From the NCBI GenBank assembly GCA_027972325.1, contig JAPMOS010000291.1, positions 1 through 33,756 of the forward strand: a stretch of 33,756 bases of DNA, written 5' to 3'. The first letter of the stretch is position 1, and each line of letters begins with the position of its first letter. The position numbers and the translations under genes are program-made. Positions 10,534-19,729 of the stretch are shown here, piece after piece. The stretch comes from Paratrimastix pyriformis. Taxonomy: Eukaryota > Preaxostyla > Paratrimastigidae. The notes under the pieces are model-generated. The model saw only the letters and a list, made by a program, of their open reading frames with translations. It was not told where the DNA came from and made no database searches.

Positions 10534-13500
10534 TTGTCCACCACAAACCGTTCAACAGGCTGGCACGGTTCTCCGCGAAGCGCACCGCAAGACAGCAGGC
10601 AATTGCATCTGCATCAGCGACCGGTGCCTCGGTGTCGGTGGAAACCGAAAGCAAAAGCACAGACCATGTACCAGAAGTGCATAAAACCTCGAACCGAACC
10701 AGCAGAGAGTGAACAGCGGCAAGCCGCAATTGCATTCGCTGAAGTCGAGAATGGCCGTGAGGCCCAGTCCGCAAAGACCCAAGTCTTGGAGGTCCATGAC
10801 CTAGAATTTTTTCCAGTGGGGAGAAATGAAAACCTCACAGTGAAACAAATCCAGACCTCATTTCAAAGGCGATCGCCATTGGTGGGCCCTCTGGCGGGCC
10901 GAGTGAACCGCGAACCACACCGCTCACGTTGGCTGAGCCTACCACTACCACTCGAGGTGAAGAGTTGGGTGGAAGAGGGTCTGACCTGGCATTGGTTGGG
11001 GACCCACCGATTGCGCCAGTGCGCATCCCGTCGCGCCGCCCGAGAATGGGCCAAACCAGCAAGACCGAGGAGCCCCAGAACTCCCAGAAAACGGTGGGAT
11101 GCACCGCACCACTGCAGAGCACAGAAAGCCGAGCCCTCTTATAGCAGGTTCTGGAAGGACACTGGAAACGGGGACCAGCAGCTGGCTCGCCGGAGTCCAC
11201 TATTTTGGACCAGAGCAGAGGGAGGTCTCGGCAGTCTTGAGCGAGTATGGAACGCTCGGGGCAGTCCAGGAGTGTGGTACCAAATTATTGTGGAGAGTCC
11301 GATCTTCGGCGTCCCCAAGCCCCATTCCTTGAAATGGAGGGTGGTGATCGACTTGTCCGCACTAAACAGGCGGATCGATTGCCCCCATTTCAAGATGGAG
11401 GGGCTGGGGACAGCCTTCCCACTAGCCCCACAGGGCACGTTCTTTACGAAAGTCGATCTTTCGAACGCTTACCTGCACATGGGAGTAGCACCACACCTCA
11501 TCCCATACCTGTGCTTCAGCTGGGAGGGGAGGGAACTCCAGTGGACGGCACTCCCGTTCGGCCTCTCAGTGGCCCCACGCTCATTCACCAAACTGATCAA
11601 ACAGGCGGTGAGAGTGATGCGGGCAGGCGTCCAGGTAGTCTTCTACCTGGACGACCTTCTCTTCATGGCCCAGTCCCCACAGAAGGCACGCAGGGACACG
11701 ATAGCAGCGATGTATTTCCTCCACCAGCTGGGGTTAACTGTGAACTGGGAGAAGACAGACCCCAACCCGTCACAGGTCGTCGAGTTCTTGGGATTCCAGC
11801 TGGACTCCAGGACGCAGACAGTGCGGGTCCCCGTGGAGAAGATGGAGGGGATCAGACAGGAGTGTCGGAACCTCATGAAAAAGGACAGACTGCTCGTCAG
11901 GGCACTGGCCCGCATCATCGGCAAGTTGTCCTCGCTCCGCCCGGCCGTCGAGGCCGCTCACCTGCACACCAGGGGATTGGACCGAGTGAAGTCACGTGCG
12001 GTGTGGTCACACGGCTGGGAGGGCATGGCCACCCTCGACGAGGCAGCCAAAGCGGATCTCCACTGGTGGGCCATGGTGCCCCAGGACCAGTGTCAGCAGT
12101 GCTGGAGGGCAGTCCCCAGCGTGGGAGCTGACCACCGACGCAAGCGCCTACGCATGGGGCGCGACGCTGCGCAGTCTCCATCCCCCGCAGGCGGGCAGGC
12201 CACCCCCGCAACCGATCCACGCACGGGAAATCTGGGAGAAGGACTTCCTGGAGACGCAGACATTCTCCTCGGTGAATCGCCTCGAGCTGGAGGCGGGCAT
12301 CAGGGCGGTAGCTCTCCTCCACAGCCACTTGCAGGGCCAGACGGTCCAGTGGCGCTCGGACAACAAGGTAGTTGTTGCCTGCGTGGGGAAGTGGAAGGGG
12401 AAGAGCGTGGACATGACCGAGGGCACCCAGAAACTGCACAACCTCTGTCAGCAGTGGGACATCACTCTCCTCCCAGAGTATCTTCCCGGGGAAGACAACG
12501 GAGTGGCGGACCAGCTCTCCAGAGAGGTCGAGCGCGAGGATTGGATGCTCAATCCGGCGATCTTCCAGCTGGTCACGAACCTGCGCTTCCGCCCCATGGT
12601 GGACGGCTTCGCCTCAGCGCGCAACCACCTGTTGCCAAGGTGGTGGAGTTGGGTCCTCGAGCCGGGTTGCTCGGGGTGGATTCCACCAGCCCCTCCGGGG
12701 CTGCCCTTGTGGCTCAATCCGCCCTTCTCCATGATCGGGAGGGTGCTGGCAGCCCTACGGGATCAGAGAGGGGAAGCATTAGTCCTGATCCCAGAGTGGG
12801 ACACGGCCCCATGGTGGCCAATGGCCCAGGGGATGCAGATCTCACCCCCCCTGGCGCTCCCTCGGGTGGACTGCCTCTTCCTCCCGGGCCGCACCCGGAA
12901 CCAGACCCCAGTGGGGCCACCCAGATGGCAGAGCAGGGTGATTCATGTCAGCGGGGAGCTGGCGAGGGTCGCGACAGCGAGGCAGACGTGGGGGGAGAAG
13001 CTCCATCAGCTGGACCTGTCGTTATTGACCTCGTGGGAGAGGACTCACCCCCCCACCAACTGAGTGAGGCAGCCCGGCAGCTCATCGCTCACTCGGTCGA
13101 GAGCAAGACTCAGAGAAACTACGATACGGCCATTGCCCAGTTTGCTGCCTACTTGGGAAAAAATGAGCGGGAGACCTTGCAAGCGACGGACACAGACCTG
13201 GCAAACTTCCTAGCGGAAGGTAGCAAGAAATGGGCGCCCAGCACCGCGATGAAAAAGAGATCCGCCATTGCTCGCTACTTCCTCCTCCACGGGAGGCCTG
13301 ATCCAGGCACCTCAGCCACAGTGAAGGCCGTTTTGACGGGGATGGAGAAGACAAAGCCAGTGTCAGTCAGGAAGGGAACCTTCGACACGGACCTCATCTG
13401 GCGCCATCTCAGATCACTTGGGACAAATTCCAAGCTGGACCATCGCGACCTCCTGGGAAAAATTGTCCTGTTGGGCGAGGCCCTCGGACTGAGAGCGGCG

Positions 13501-14003
13501 GACCTCAACACCGCACGGTTGGAGGACCTTCGCCTCATTGATGGCGACCACATGTGCGAACTCAAAGTCCTGCCCAAGGAAAGGAGAAAGAAGGAATGGG
13601 TCATGCAAAAAATGGGAGGAAACGAGGCTGACCCACTGCTCTGTTTTCACTGCGCGGTGATTGAATTGAATGACCGCCGTCCAGAGCGGTGCACCCCAGC
13701 TCTGATGTGGAAGCTCAAGAATGGGGAAAATGCACAACAACATGGTTGTTGTCTTGTGGCAAGCGGCTGATGCTGGCCGCAGGCTTGGGCAAAGAGTGGG
13801 GCCCGCACTCTGTCAGGGCCGCTGCGGCCTCGAAGGCAGCGTCGACTGGGCTTGACGGGCTGGCTGTGTCTGCACAGTTTCGGTGGTCGCGCAAGGGTGC
13901 GACACTCACCAAACATTATCTCCACCAGTCGGTTGGCACTGCAAAGGCTTTGGCTTCGGCAGTTTTCGGGCCGGCAGATGCTGCCGGGCTCGATCGAGAA
14001 TAG
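10534..14003 (+). mobile_element. DIRS polymerase region: RT, RNase H, MT-like, tyrosine recombinase
   Basis: Reverse transcriptase motifs are FFTKVDLSNAYLHMGV (about 11440-11487) and VFYLDDLLF (about 11638). RNase H begins with ELTTDASAYAWGATL near 12126. The region with WLNPPFSMI near 12712 is the adenine-methyltransferase-like segment found in DIRS elements. The tyrosine recombinase follows, with a core-binding part from about 13060 (KTQRNYDTAIAQFAAYLG), the first catalytic Arg in EALGLRAADL near 13480, and the H-x-x-R box in GPHSVRAAA near 13803. Domain order matches DIRS rather than LTR elements, which would carry a DDE integrase. Confidence 0.9.
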
Positions 14004-14040
14004 AATGAGGACCCAGGTCGGCATTTTCCTTTCAATTGTC

Positions 14041-14127
14041 ATGAGCACAGCCCCTTACCGATGAGTAGCTCTCATTCTTCCTACTTTGGACGGAAGATGG
14101 ATGAGCTACAAAGGGGGCTGTGCTCAT
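14041..14127 (+). repeat. Internal complementary region of the DIRS element
   Basis: 14041-14096 is the reverse complement of the left end (9363-9418, one base different). 14097-14127 is the reverse complement of the right end (14963-14993). Read on the minus strand it is the sequence expected at a circle junction joining right end to left end, which is how DIRS replication uses this region. Confidence 0.93.
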
Positions 14128-14149
14128 CGCTCCCACCCTCCCACCGCAA

Positions 14150-14676
14150 TGTGATGTCGACCAGGTCCTCTTTGGCTCCAGCCTTGTTTTCGTGTATTTT
14201 GCTGACACCAAGGCTGATAGTTTTCGCACGCAACTCCAAGGGAGTAGTGCGGTCAAGTTCGATGATCTCGGGGTGCTATGAGCACCGGGAGGTCTCATCT
14301 TTTCACTTTGTTTCCCTCTCTTCGCTGTCCCTTTTTCCTTTGTCTTCCTCGTGCCTGGCCCTTTGTCTTCCCCGCAGAGCGCATCGCGGGCAACAAGGCG
14401 GCCGCGGCTCTGTTCAAGGCGGCCAACTTGGGCGTCCCTCCCTGGCGGGCCGCAAGCACCAACGCGGTTTCTTCCAGCGTGGTCGCGGCTCGGCTCCTGC
14501 GTCCGGCTTCTCTTCCGGCGGCCAGCACCAGCCCTCTTCTGGTTTCTCTGGCCGTCCTTACCGGTTCGCGCGCTTCAGGGCGGTTTCTCCCGGCCCGGGC
14601 CTGTTGCGGGGCGCCTCCAGCGGCCTCCACTCCTGCGCCGCAGCGGCAGCAGAAGTTCCAGCGGCCGCGCCGCTAA
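14150..14676 (+). mobile_element. Second gag-like segment between internal region and right terminus
   Basis: One stretch reads VLFGSSLVFVYFADTKADSF. Further on come AGNKAAAALFKAANLGVPPW and, in a neighbouring frame, a Gly/Arg/Ser/Gln-rich run with KHQRGFFQRGRG. This resembles the basic carboxyl end of DIRS gag proteins. A pyrimidine-rich interval ending CCCCGCAG (to about 14377) looks like an intron. Its place downstream of the recombinase is unusual. It may be a remnant of another element or a feature of this lineage. Confidence 0.4.
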
Positions 14677-14876
14677 GCCATTGGAGGTGGTTTTCCTTTG
14701 TGACCTCGTTCTGGCTTTTTCCTCTCTTCTTCTTGACTTCGTGCTGGATTTCGCGTGGTAGGTCTTCTCACCTCAACCTCGCGGTCCTTTCCGTGGTCTT
14801 TCCTTCTTTGCTGACTTTTCCTACTTATATGTTAGTTCCCCACCCTTCCCATCCCATTTTGGATTGGATTCGACTC

Positions 14877-14979
14877 GAAACGACGGGGTGATGTGGACTA
14901 TTTTCAGTTTTATTTTTTATTATTATTATTCTTTGAAAGTCGGGTGAATACGAAGACTAGTCATGAGCACAGCCCCCTT
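14877..14979 (-). repeat. Right inverted terminal repeat of the DIRS element
   Basis: Reverse complement of 9403-9504. The element ends about 14 bp further out, at 14993, as set by the internal complementary region. Confidence 0.92.
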
Positions 14980-14993
14980 TGTAGCTCATCCAT

Positions 14994-15230
14994 CCCCTTC
15001 ACGTCAAGGAGGTTTTTCATGACCGTTCCATGTTGGAACTCACTGACTACTACGGAGAACAGTTCCCCAAGGTATTCCAGGCTTGCGAACGTGAATACCT
15101 CGCTCTCTCCGAAGACGAACGGAAGACCTATGACTGGTCGATTCAGTGCCACAAGTTCCGCACCAACACCTGCTACCGCGAGATTCCGGCCCATTGGGAC
15201 TGTCTCTTCAAGTTCACTGGGAGCGCATAA
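14994..15230 (+). pseudogene. Family A gene copy 1, 3' part
   Basis: Continuation of the conserved family A domain after the DIRS insertion. It reads LTDYYGEQFPKVFQACEREY, then LALSEDERKTYDWSIQCHKF and RTNTCYREI, almost identical to 16378-16520 of copy 2 and alignable with copy 3 (ASCEKEYLALSEADRPTYDW). A stop at 15228 ends the frame after FKFTGSA. Confidence 0.8.
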
Positions 15231-15523
15231 ACAACCCGAGACTTTTTGTCTCTATCTCTCCGCCACCTTCTTCCCGCTTTCCATGTGTCCCTGTTTTTGA
15301 AAAGAGTGGCTATTACCCCTGGAGCCTAGTCGCATCGAGAAGACCTTCGTTGATCTATTGTTACCAAAACTTTTATCTTGTGCGGAACCCGTCAGCGTGG
15401 ATCCATTCACCGAGAAGAGCGTGTGCCAGCCGTAGTTCGTCCTACAAGGGGAACAAAACAGAGATGGCGTGAGAAATAGTGCTTTCCTTGTGTCTGATTT
15501 TGAACTTCCTGGTTTTGAAAAGA
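15231..15523. repeat. Spacer with a duplicated upstream block and orphan motif
   Basis: No gene seen. A block of about 32 bp (TTTTGAAAAGAGTGGCT and what follows) occurs at 15293-15322 and again at 15511-15544, where it precedes family A copy 2. The first copy contains the shared motif (GTGGCTATTACCCCTGG, 15306-15322) with no recognisable gene start after it. It may be the promoter remnant of a lost gene copy or a tandem duplication of the copy 2 leader. Confidence 0.6.
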
Positions 15524-15541
15524 GTGGCTGTTACCCCCTGG
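15524..15541 (+). promoter_or_regulatory. Shared upstream motif, family A copy 2
   Basis: GTGGCTGTTACCCCCTGG ends 25 bp before the ATG at 15567 (an in-frame ATG at 15552 is closer). The context ACCGCCAAAATGC matches the start context of copies 1 and 3, favouring 15567. Confidence 0.55.
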
Positions 15542-15645
15542 AGTATCCCGCATGGAAACCGCCAAAATGCAGAGGAAGCACGCAAGTCATGCCATGCTTA
15601 GCAGACGGACTCGGTCTCGCCAGGTGATCATTCTCGTCGAGGACG

Positions 15646-15804
15646 TTCCCGAGTCCCTTCCTGAGCCCCTTCCTGAGCCCCTTCCTGAGCCCCTTCCTGA
15701 GCCCCTTCCTGAGCCCCTTCCTGAGCCCCTTCCTGAGCCACTTCCTGAGCCACTTCCTGAGCCACTTCCTGAGCCCCTTCCTGAGCCCCTTCCTGAGCCC
15801 CTTC
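15646..15804 (+). repeat. 12-bp coding satellite in family A copy 2
   Basis: About 13 copies of CTTCCTGAGCCC, with three central copies ending CCA instead of CCC. It encodes Leu-Pro-Glu-Pro repeats, which could form an extended spacer. Confidence 0.95.
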
Positions 15805-15866
15805 CCGGCATGACGCCACGACAAGCCCCCCGCCTACGAAGTCCGCTGCTCCCCGCTCCTCAATCG

Positions 15867-15920
15867 GTCTGTTTACTGTTTTCCCTGATGTGTTGTGGGT
15901 TTCTCATGCCTCTCCTCCAG
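15867..15920 (+). other. Predicted intron in family A copy 2
   Basis: A 54-nt interval begins GTCTGTTTAC and ends CTCTCCTCCAG, matching the intron of copy 1. The following exon reads TYDFFQPEDKTEV and then HLSRQAF. Confidence 0.7.
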
Positions 15921-16683
15921 GACCTACGACTTCTTTCAACCGGAGGACAAGACCGAGGTGCACCTAAGCCGACAGGCTTTTACGAACGGATCTTCCCCAA
16001 GCTGCTGGCAAGTTGGTTCCCGAACACGAAACATCTGAATCCCGGCCTCATCGTCCCCGTTCACTTTTGAAGCCGTTGACTGAGTACCATTTCTCCGCTC
16101 CCATCTGTGTTGAGTTGCACAAGGTACTCACCCGGATGGTTCTCGCTTTCGGTGGCGTCCTTTTTCCTTGACCAGCGGACGCTGTTCTGATACGTCGCAG
16201 ACCTACAGGGCCTGTCAGCAAGAGCCTTGCTCATTACCCTGCTCCTTGATTCCGAGGCTGCATTCGACATCGACCACCCCATCGAGGGCCCGATGAGGCT
16301 CGATGAGATCGTCCTCTGGGAACGCTCTTACCCCTTCTACCTCAGGGGGGTTCTTCGTGACCGTTCCCTGTTGGAGCGCACTGACTACTACGGAGAACAG
16401 TTCCCCAAGGTATTCCTGGCCTGCGAACGTGAATACCTCTCTCTCCGCGGACGAACGGAAGACCTATGACTGGTCGATTCAGTGCCACAAGTTCCGCACC
16501 AGCACCTGCTCGCGCGAGCTTCCTACCCTTTGGGACTTCCTCTTAACTGGGCCCCTTCCTCTGCCCGTTCCTGTCCTTGTGGCTGAGCCCGAACCCGTGC
16601 CGGAATCCGTGCCCCTTCCCGAGAACGTGCCGGTAGCCGATGATGACGAAGATGAATGGTTTGCCGGCGATAAATTCGGATGA

Positions 16684-16975
16684 CGACACTGGCAACAACG
16701 ACTACAACGCCAACCCCCAAGGGGAAGACGAAGACGAAGACGAGTAATGAATCTGGTTCTCTTTTTGATCCGAAATTAGAGGCTCGACGTTTTCTCTCGA
16801 AAAAAGGAGGAGGAAGTGCGTCAGGGTGAAGCAAGGTGAAAGTGAAGCAAGGAGGATTTGGGAGGGTCTGTTCATGAAAACCCGCGGGCCCTCACTACAG
16901 ACAGGCCGAGTGGGGAGGGTCTGTCCACGAAAACCCGGAGGCCAGAGCGTCGGGCTTTTTTCTATAGAAATCTCA
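16684..16975. other. Spacer with two short direct repeats
   Basis: No gene seen. A block reading GGGAGGGTCTGT then GAAAACCCG occurs at about 16859-16883 and 16914-16938. This may be the edge of the next mobile-element remnant. Confidence 0.5.
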
Positions 16976-17440
16976 ATGTCTATAGCGTCCACAGAAACCC
17001 TGGAACACCCTCCTTCTCCGAAGTCGCTCTCGGGCTCCAAGAAAGGACGGGCTGCAAACCCCTTTGAGGTCACCACTGTGCACCCCCCTGCGGTCCCGGC
17101 CCCCTTCGGGAACCCGTTTGCACATCAACCGGCGGCGCCCACCGCCCCGTACCCCGGTTCCTGACCCAGTGGTCGCCAAGCCGCCTGCGAGCTCCCGCAC
17201 CCCAGCCCCAGCCTCGGCGAAGGGGGGTGAGCCCGGAGGCTAGAAGTCGATCGCCCCTGCAGTGGGTGCCCCTGCCCCTGCTGTCCCTGTTGTTGTGCCC
17301 CCCTTGTCTGTGTCTGCTGTGAATGTGCCTGGCCCTGCCATGGCTGACACCAAGGCGCCTGATCCCGCTGCCGTGGCGCCGGCTGATTCCGCTGCTGTTC
17401 GCAAGATTGGTGCCGCCGACCTGGTCCCCAGCCGGGGATC
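16976..17440 (+). mobile_element. Possible gag-like remnant of a second tyrosine-recombinase element
   Basis: A Pro/Ala-rich reading begins MSIASTETLEHPPSPKS and continues in neighbouring frames with VVAKPPASSRTPAPAS and then MADTKAPDPAAVAPADSAAV. Its composition resembles the amino end of DIRS gag proteins, and it precedes a recombinase remnant at 17883. The link is by position and composition only. The piece is broken. Confidence 0.35.
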
Positions 17441-17831
17441 ATGATGCGGGGAAGGAGCCAGTGTGGGGACGGTGGATCAGGGGACCATCCAAGTTGAGCT
17501 ACCGGTCATTCCGGTGCTGGTGGATGGGCAGTAGCCCCCCCTCAGGCTGGCACGAGGAGTGCTTCTCGTATTAACTTTCGTTTTCTTTTTCTGTTCTTCG
17601 GTCCCCCCGCCCCCTCATTCGTTGTCATGTCCTCTTTGTTCCATTTTGTATGCGAGTTGATGTTTCCTTGCGAGTTTCCAGTCTCTCTCTTCCTCCCGAT
17701 GCCCCCTGTGCACCTTCCCCTGGAGGGGAGCGCTGGGGTGTATTTTACCCAGCCGGCTTCGGCCGGACCAATGGTTTTCATTCACTATTTCTCAGTTCGA
17801 TTATGTCGTGCTGTTTAGGTGATTGAATAGT

Positions 17832-17833
<2 letters not shown>
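17441..17833. other. Pyrimidine-rich non-coding stretch
   Basis: No gene seen. It is T/C-rich (17575-17720), then a short inverted repeat CCGGCTTCGGCCGG near 17752, up to the CA microsatellite. It probably belongs to the deleted interior of the second recombinase element. Confidence 0.4.

Positions 17834-17882
<49 letters not shown>
17834..17882. repeat. (CA)n microsatellite
   Basis: About 24 uninterrupted CA units directly abutting the recombinase remnant. The His-Thr run this gives when translated is not taken as protein. Confidence 0.97.
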
Positions 17883-17884
<2 letters not shown>

Positions 17885-18641
17885 TGGTGAGAACAACTTC
17901 TCGGCGAAATGGTTTGCGAACATTGCAAGTTGTATTTCGACTAAGCTCGCGGTCTTGTCAGGAAGGCGGATCGGCGCGGATCCTTTGGTCACGACCTTTT
18001 TGGAGGCCGTGCGTAAAATGCGGCCCGCCAAACCTAAGATGGAGGAATTGCCTGATCTGGAGGCGTTGCAGAAGGCAATCGCGGACCGTGGAGCGAATGC
18101 GAAGCTCCCGAGGGATTTCCTCTTGGGGAAGCTGGCGGTCTTGTTGTTGCTTTCCGGGCTGCGCCCGGGCGACATGACTCGCATTGCGGTGTCGAAGTCC
18201 CGTTTGGGACGGGACCATTCGCTGACACTGACGCTGAAGACCAAGACGTCAGGAGGACAATGGGTCCTCAGGAAGGTGGGAGGGCTGCCAGCAGACCCCA
18301 TCCTTTGCCCACACTGCTGCGCGTCGGAAGTCCTGCGGCGGAAGGTGCCGGGGGATGCCGACTCTTTTTTCGTGGCTCGAAACCACAAGGCTCTTGGAGC
18401 CCAACGGGTTTCGAAGCTGGCGCGTGGGCTGATGACAGAGGCTGGGATCCCAGCCAACTTTCGGACATACGCCCTCCGTGGGGCGGGTGCCTCGAAACTC
18501 TTAGAAAATGATGTGCCAGAGCCCGTCGTCCGTCGAATTTTTGGCTGGACGGAAAAGTCTGCCGTATTGGATCGACACTATAATCGGGCGAACCCCAAAA
18601 AGGCTCCGCTGGAGACCATTTTCGCGGGTATCGAGGAATGA
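17883..18641 (+). mobile_element. Tyrosine recombinase remnant, DIRS-like element 2
   Basis: An open reading of about 250 residues with the catalytic half of a DIRS/Crypton-type tyrosine recombinase. It shows LLLLSGLRPGDM (first catalytic Arg box), then KTKTSGGQWVLRK, a CPHC pair also seen in element 1 (CFHC), then RTYALRGAGASKLLE (second Arg box) and GWTEKSAVLDRHYNR near the end (tyrosine nucleophile region). Most of the core-binding part is missing and the CA repeat lies in its place. Complementary repeats just downstream fit a DIRS element better than a Crypton. It is an incomplete element, treated as a fossil. Confidence 0.8.
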
Positions 18642-18649
18642 GATCTTTG

Positions 18650-18790
18650 AAAATTCCATCATTACCTTCCTGGGTGAGGAAGGAGAAAAAGGGGCGGAGC
18701 GAAAGGGGGGGCTGGAGGTCCGACATAGGAAGGACCTATCGGACCCCCCTGAGCGACCCCCTTTCGACTCCGAACCCAGGAAGGTACCCA
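18650..18790. repeat. Inverted repeat, probable internal complementary region of element 2
   Basis: 18653-18674 is complementary to 19548-19567, and 18733-18786 matches 19511-19560 directly. The two halves also fold on each other around AAGGAC (GTCCGACATAGG against CCTATCGGAC). Together this resembles the internal complementary region of DIRS elements, with 19511-19567 as the matching terminus. Confidence 0.6.
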
Positions 18791-19001
18791 CCTCCCACCC
18801 CCAAAGCCCACTGTGTCGAGGAGACGCGACGGGACTGCTGGGAGTGCCGGGGAGCAGGTAGGAACGAGGAGGTTGCGAACGGCGGTCAGGTTTCTTCGCC
18901 TTTCTTCCTGACCAGGAGAAGCCCGAAGGGTGTCCTTGTCTTCTGCTGAGCTTTCGGGCATTCCCCACTGACGCCGCCCTGCGGGCGGCTGGGAGGAGGG
19001 G
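18791..19001. other. Non-coding 3' region of element 2
   Basis: No gene seen. It is GC-rich with short inverted stretches (GCCGCCCTGCGGGCGGC near 18972-18988, which could form a hairpin). Confidence 0.4.
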
Positions 19002-19122
19002 GTGTGTAAAGACCTACAAGGGAGAGAAGAGGTTGTTCAAAGGGGTTTGGGCGGGAGGGTGTGTAAAGACCTGAACAAGGGAGAGAAGAGGTTGTTCAAA
19101 GGGGTTTGGGCGGGAGGGTGTA
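19002..19122. repeat. Two tandem ~55-bp repeats with an inverted partner at 19672-19741
   Basis: Units contain GGGAGAGAAGAGGTTGTTCA and GTTTGGGCGGGAGGGTG. A third copy lies in opposite orientation at about 19672-19741, just beyond the minus-strand gag-like remnant. This suggests two related elements lying head to head. Confidence 0.8.
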
Positions 19123-19320
19123 AAGTACCCTCGGGGGAGGTAGGCTAAATCAGGACACAAGTCAATCAACACAACACTAACTTCTTCCTTTGCGGGGAAG
19201 GTTCAAGGGAGGAGGGGTAGGGGTCTGGATAAACCTGTACGGTGTCAGGGAAACTCCAAGCCCAGGGTGTGGAGGGGGGGGGGGGGTACAAAGAGCGAAA
19301 GTCACATGGCCACACACATT

Positions 19321-19408
19321 GCCGGGGAGTTATAGCCCGGATGGGTTAGGGCGCGTTATACTGCGGGGCCCGAGGCCCAACGACCCTGGTTCCACCCGGG
19401 CACCCGGC
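19321..19408 (+). ncRNA. tRNA-like sequence (SINE head or tRNA relic)
   Basis: GCCGGG at the 5' side pairs with CCCGGC at the 3' side. TAGCCCGGATGGG resembles an A box with a GCCC/GGGC D-stem, GGTTCCACC resembles a B box, and GGGCC/GGCCC could form a long variable arm. The spacing before the D-stem and the T-loop do not fit a functional tRNA, so this is more likely a tRNA-derived SINE head or relic. Confidence 0.35.
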
Positions 19409-19449
19409 ATTCTTTTTACTTCAACGAAAATCAAACGAGCAGGCCAAAA

Positions 19450-19510
19450 TGAAAAATGGGGTTGGTGGGAATCGAACTCTTGACCTCCGGTGCACAAACC
19501 CAGCGCACTA
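19450..19510 (-). pseudogene. tRNA 3' fragment cut by an element terminus
   Basis: On the minus strand it reads TTAGTGCGCTGGGTT, then GCACCGGAGGTC, then GTTCGATTCCC (B box), ending ACCAACCCCA. This is the D-loop to acceptor end of a tRNA with a degenerate T-stem. The missing 5' part coincides with the start of the element terminal repeat at 19511. Confidence 0.45.
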
Positions 19511-19567
19511 ATCGGACCCCCCTGAGCGACCCCCTTTCGACTCCGAACCCAGGAAGGTAATGATGGA
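19511..19567. repeat. Terminal repeat of a DIRS-like element abutting the tRNA fragment
   Basis: It begins TCGGACCCCCCTGAGCG, repeated at 18735, and ends AGGAAGGTAATGATGG, complementary to 18653-18670. 19568-19671 has no gene; it is A/T-rich around 19600-19630. Confidence 0.6.
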
Positions 19568-19729
19568 GTTTGCTCTCGTGTTTACACCAAAACCGCATCT
19601 TTAAAGATAATTATAATTTTGATAATATCCCCCCGGCATAGGGCTCGCTACTCCCGCTTTCTTTGCGGTTTTCGCACCCTTCACCCTCTCCCGCCCAAAC
19701 TCCTTTGAACAACCTCTTCTCTCCCTTGT

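Larger units (their letters stand above)
9363..14993 (+). mobile_element. DIRS-type tyrosine-recombinase retroelement, nested in family A copy 1
   Basis: An element of about 5.6 kb with the full set of DIRS-type ends: inverted terminal repeats and an internal region complementary to both outer ends, which fixes the termini to within a base or two. Between them are a gag-like region, reverse transcriptase, RNase H, the methyltransferase-like NPPF region usual in DIRS elements, and a tyrosine recombinase. No target-site duplication is seen, as expected for recombinase integration, and a paralogous empty site exists at 16321-16340. The near-identical ends indicate a fairly recent insertion. The coding part spans overlapping frames, which is common in the family, but it also looks broken in a few places. 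Treated as a fossil. Confidence 0.93.
15567..16683 (+). pseudogene. Family A gene copy 2, broken
   Basis: It has the same plan as copy 1 with a different low-complexity part. The start gives MQRKHASH, then a run of Leu-Pro-Glu-Pro repeats from a 12-bp satellite, then a 54-nt intron with ends almost identical to copy 1. The conserved domain follows: HLSRQAF, IFPKLLASWFP, LNPGLIVPVHF, VELHKVLTR, then DHPIEGPMRLDEIVLWERSY, ACEREYLSL, TYDWSIQCHKFRTSTC. It ends in an acidic tail with EPVPESVPLPENVP and DDDEDEWFAGDKFG. The domain is spread over more than one frame, with small insertions or deletions. It keeps the uninterrupted sequence at the place where copy 1 holds the DIRS element. Confidence 0.7.

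Noticed and set aside
17883-18641. Crypton DNA transposon
   Set aside because: A lone tyrosine recombinase would fit, but the nearby complementary repeats and resemblance to the recombinase of the DIRS element at 9363 favour a DIRS-like remnant. Not fully excluded.
19321-19408. Functional tRNA gene
   Set aside because: Acceptor-like ends and A/B-box-like motifs exist, but spacing and T-loop do not fit; kept only as a tRNA-like relic.
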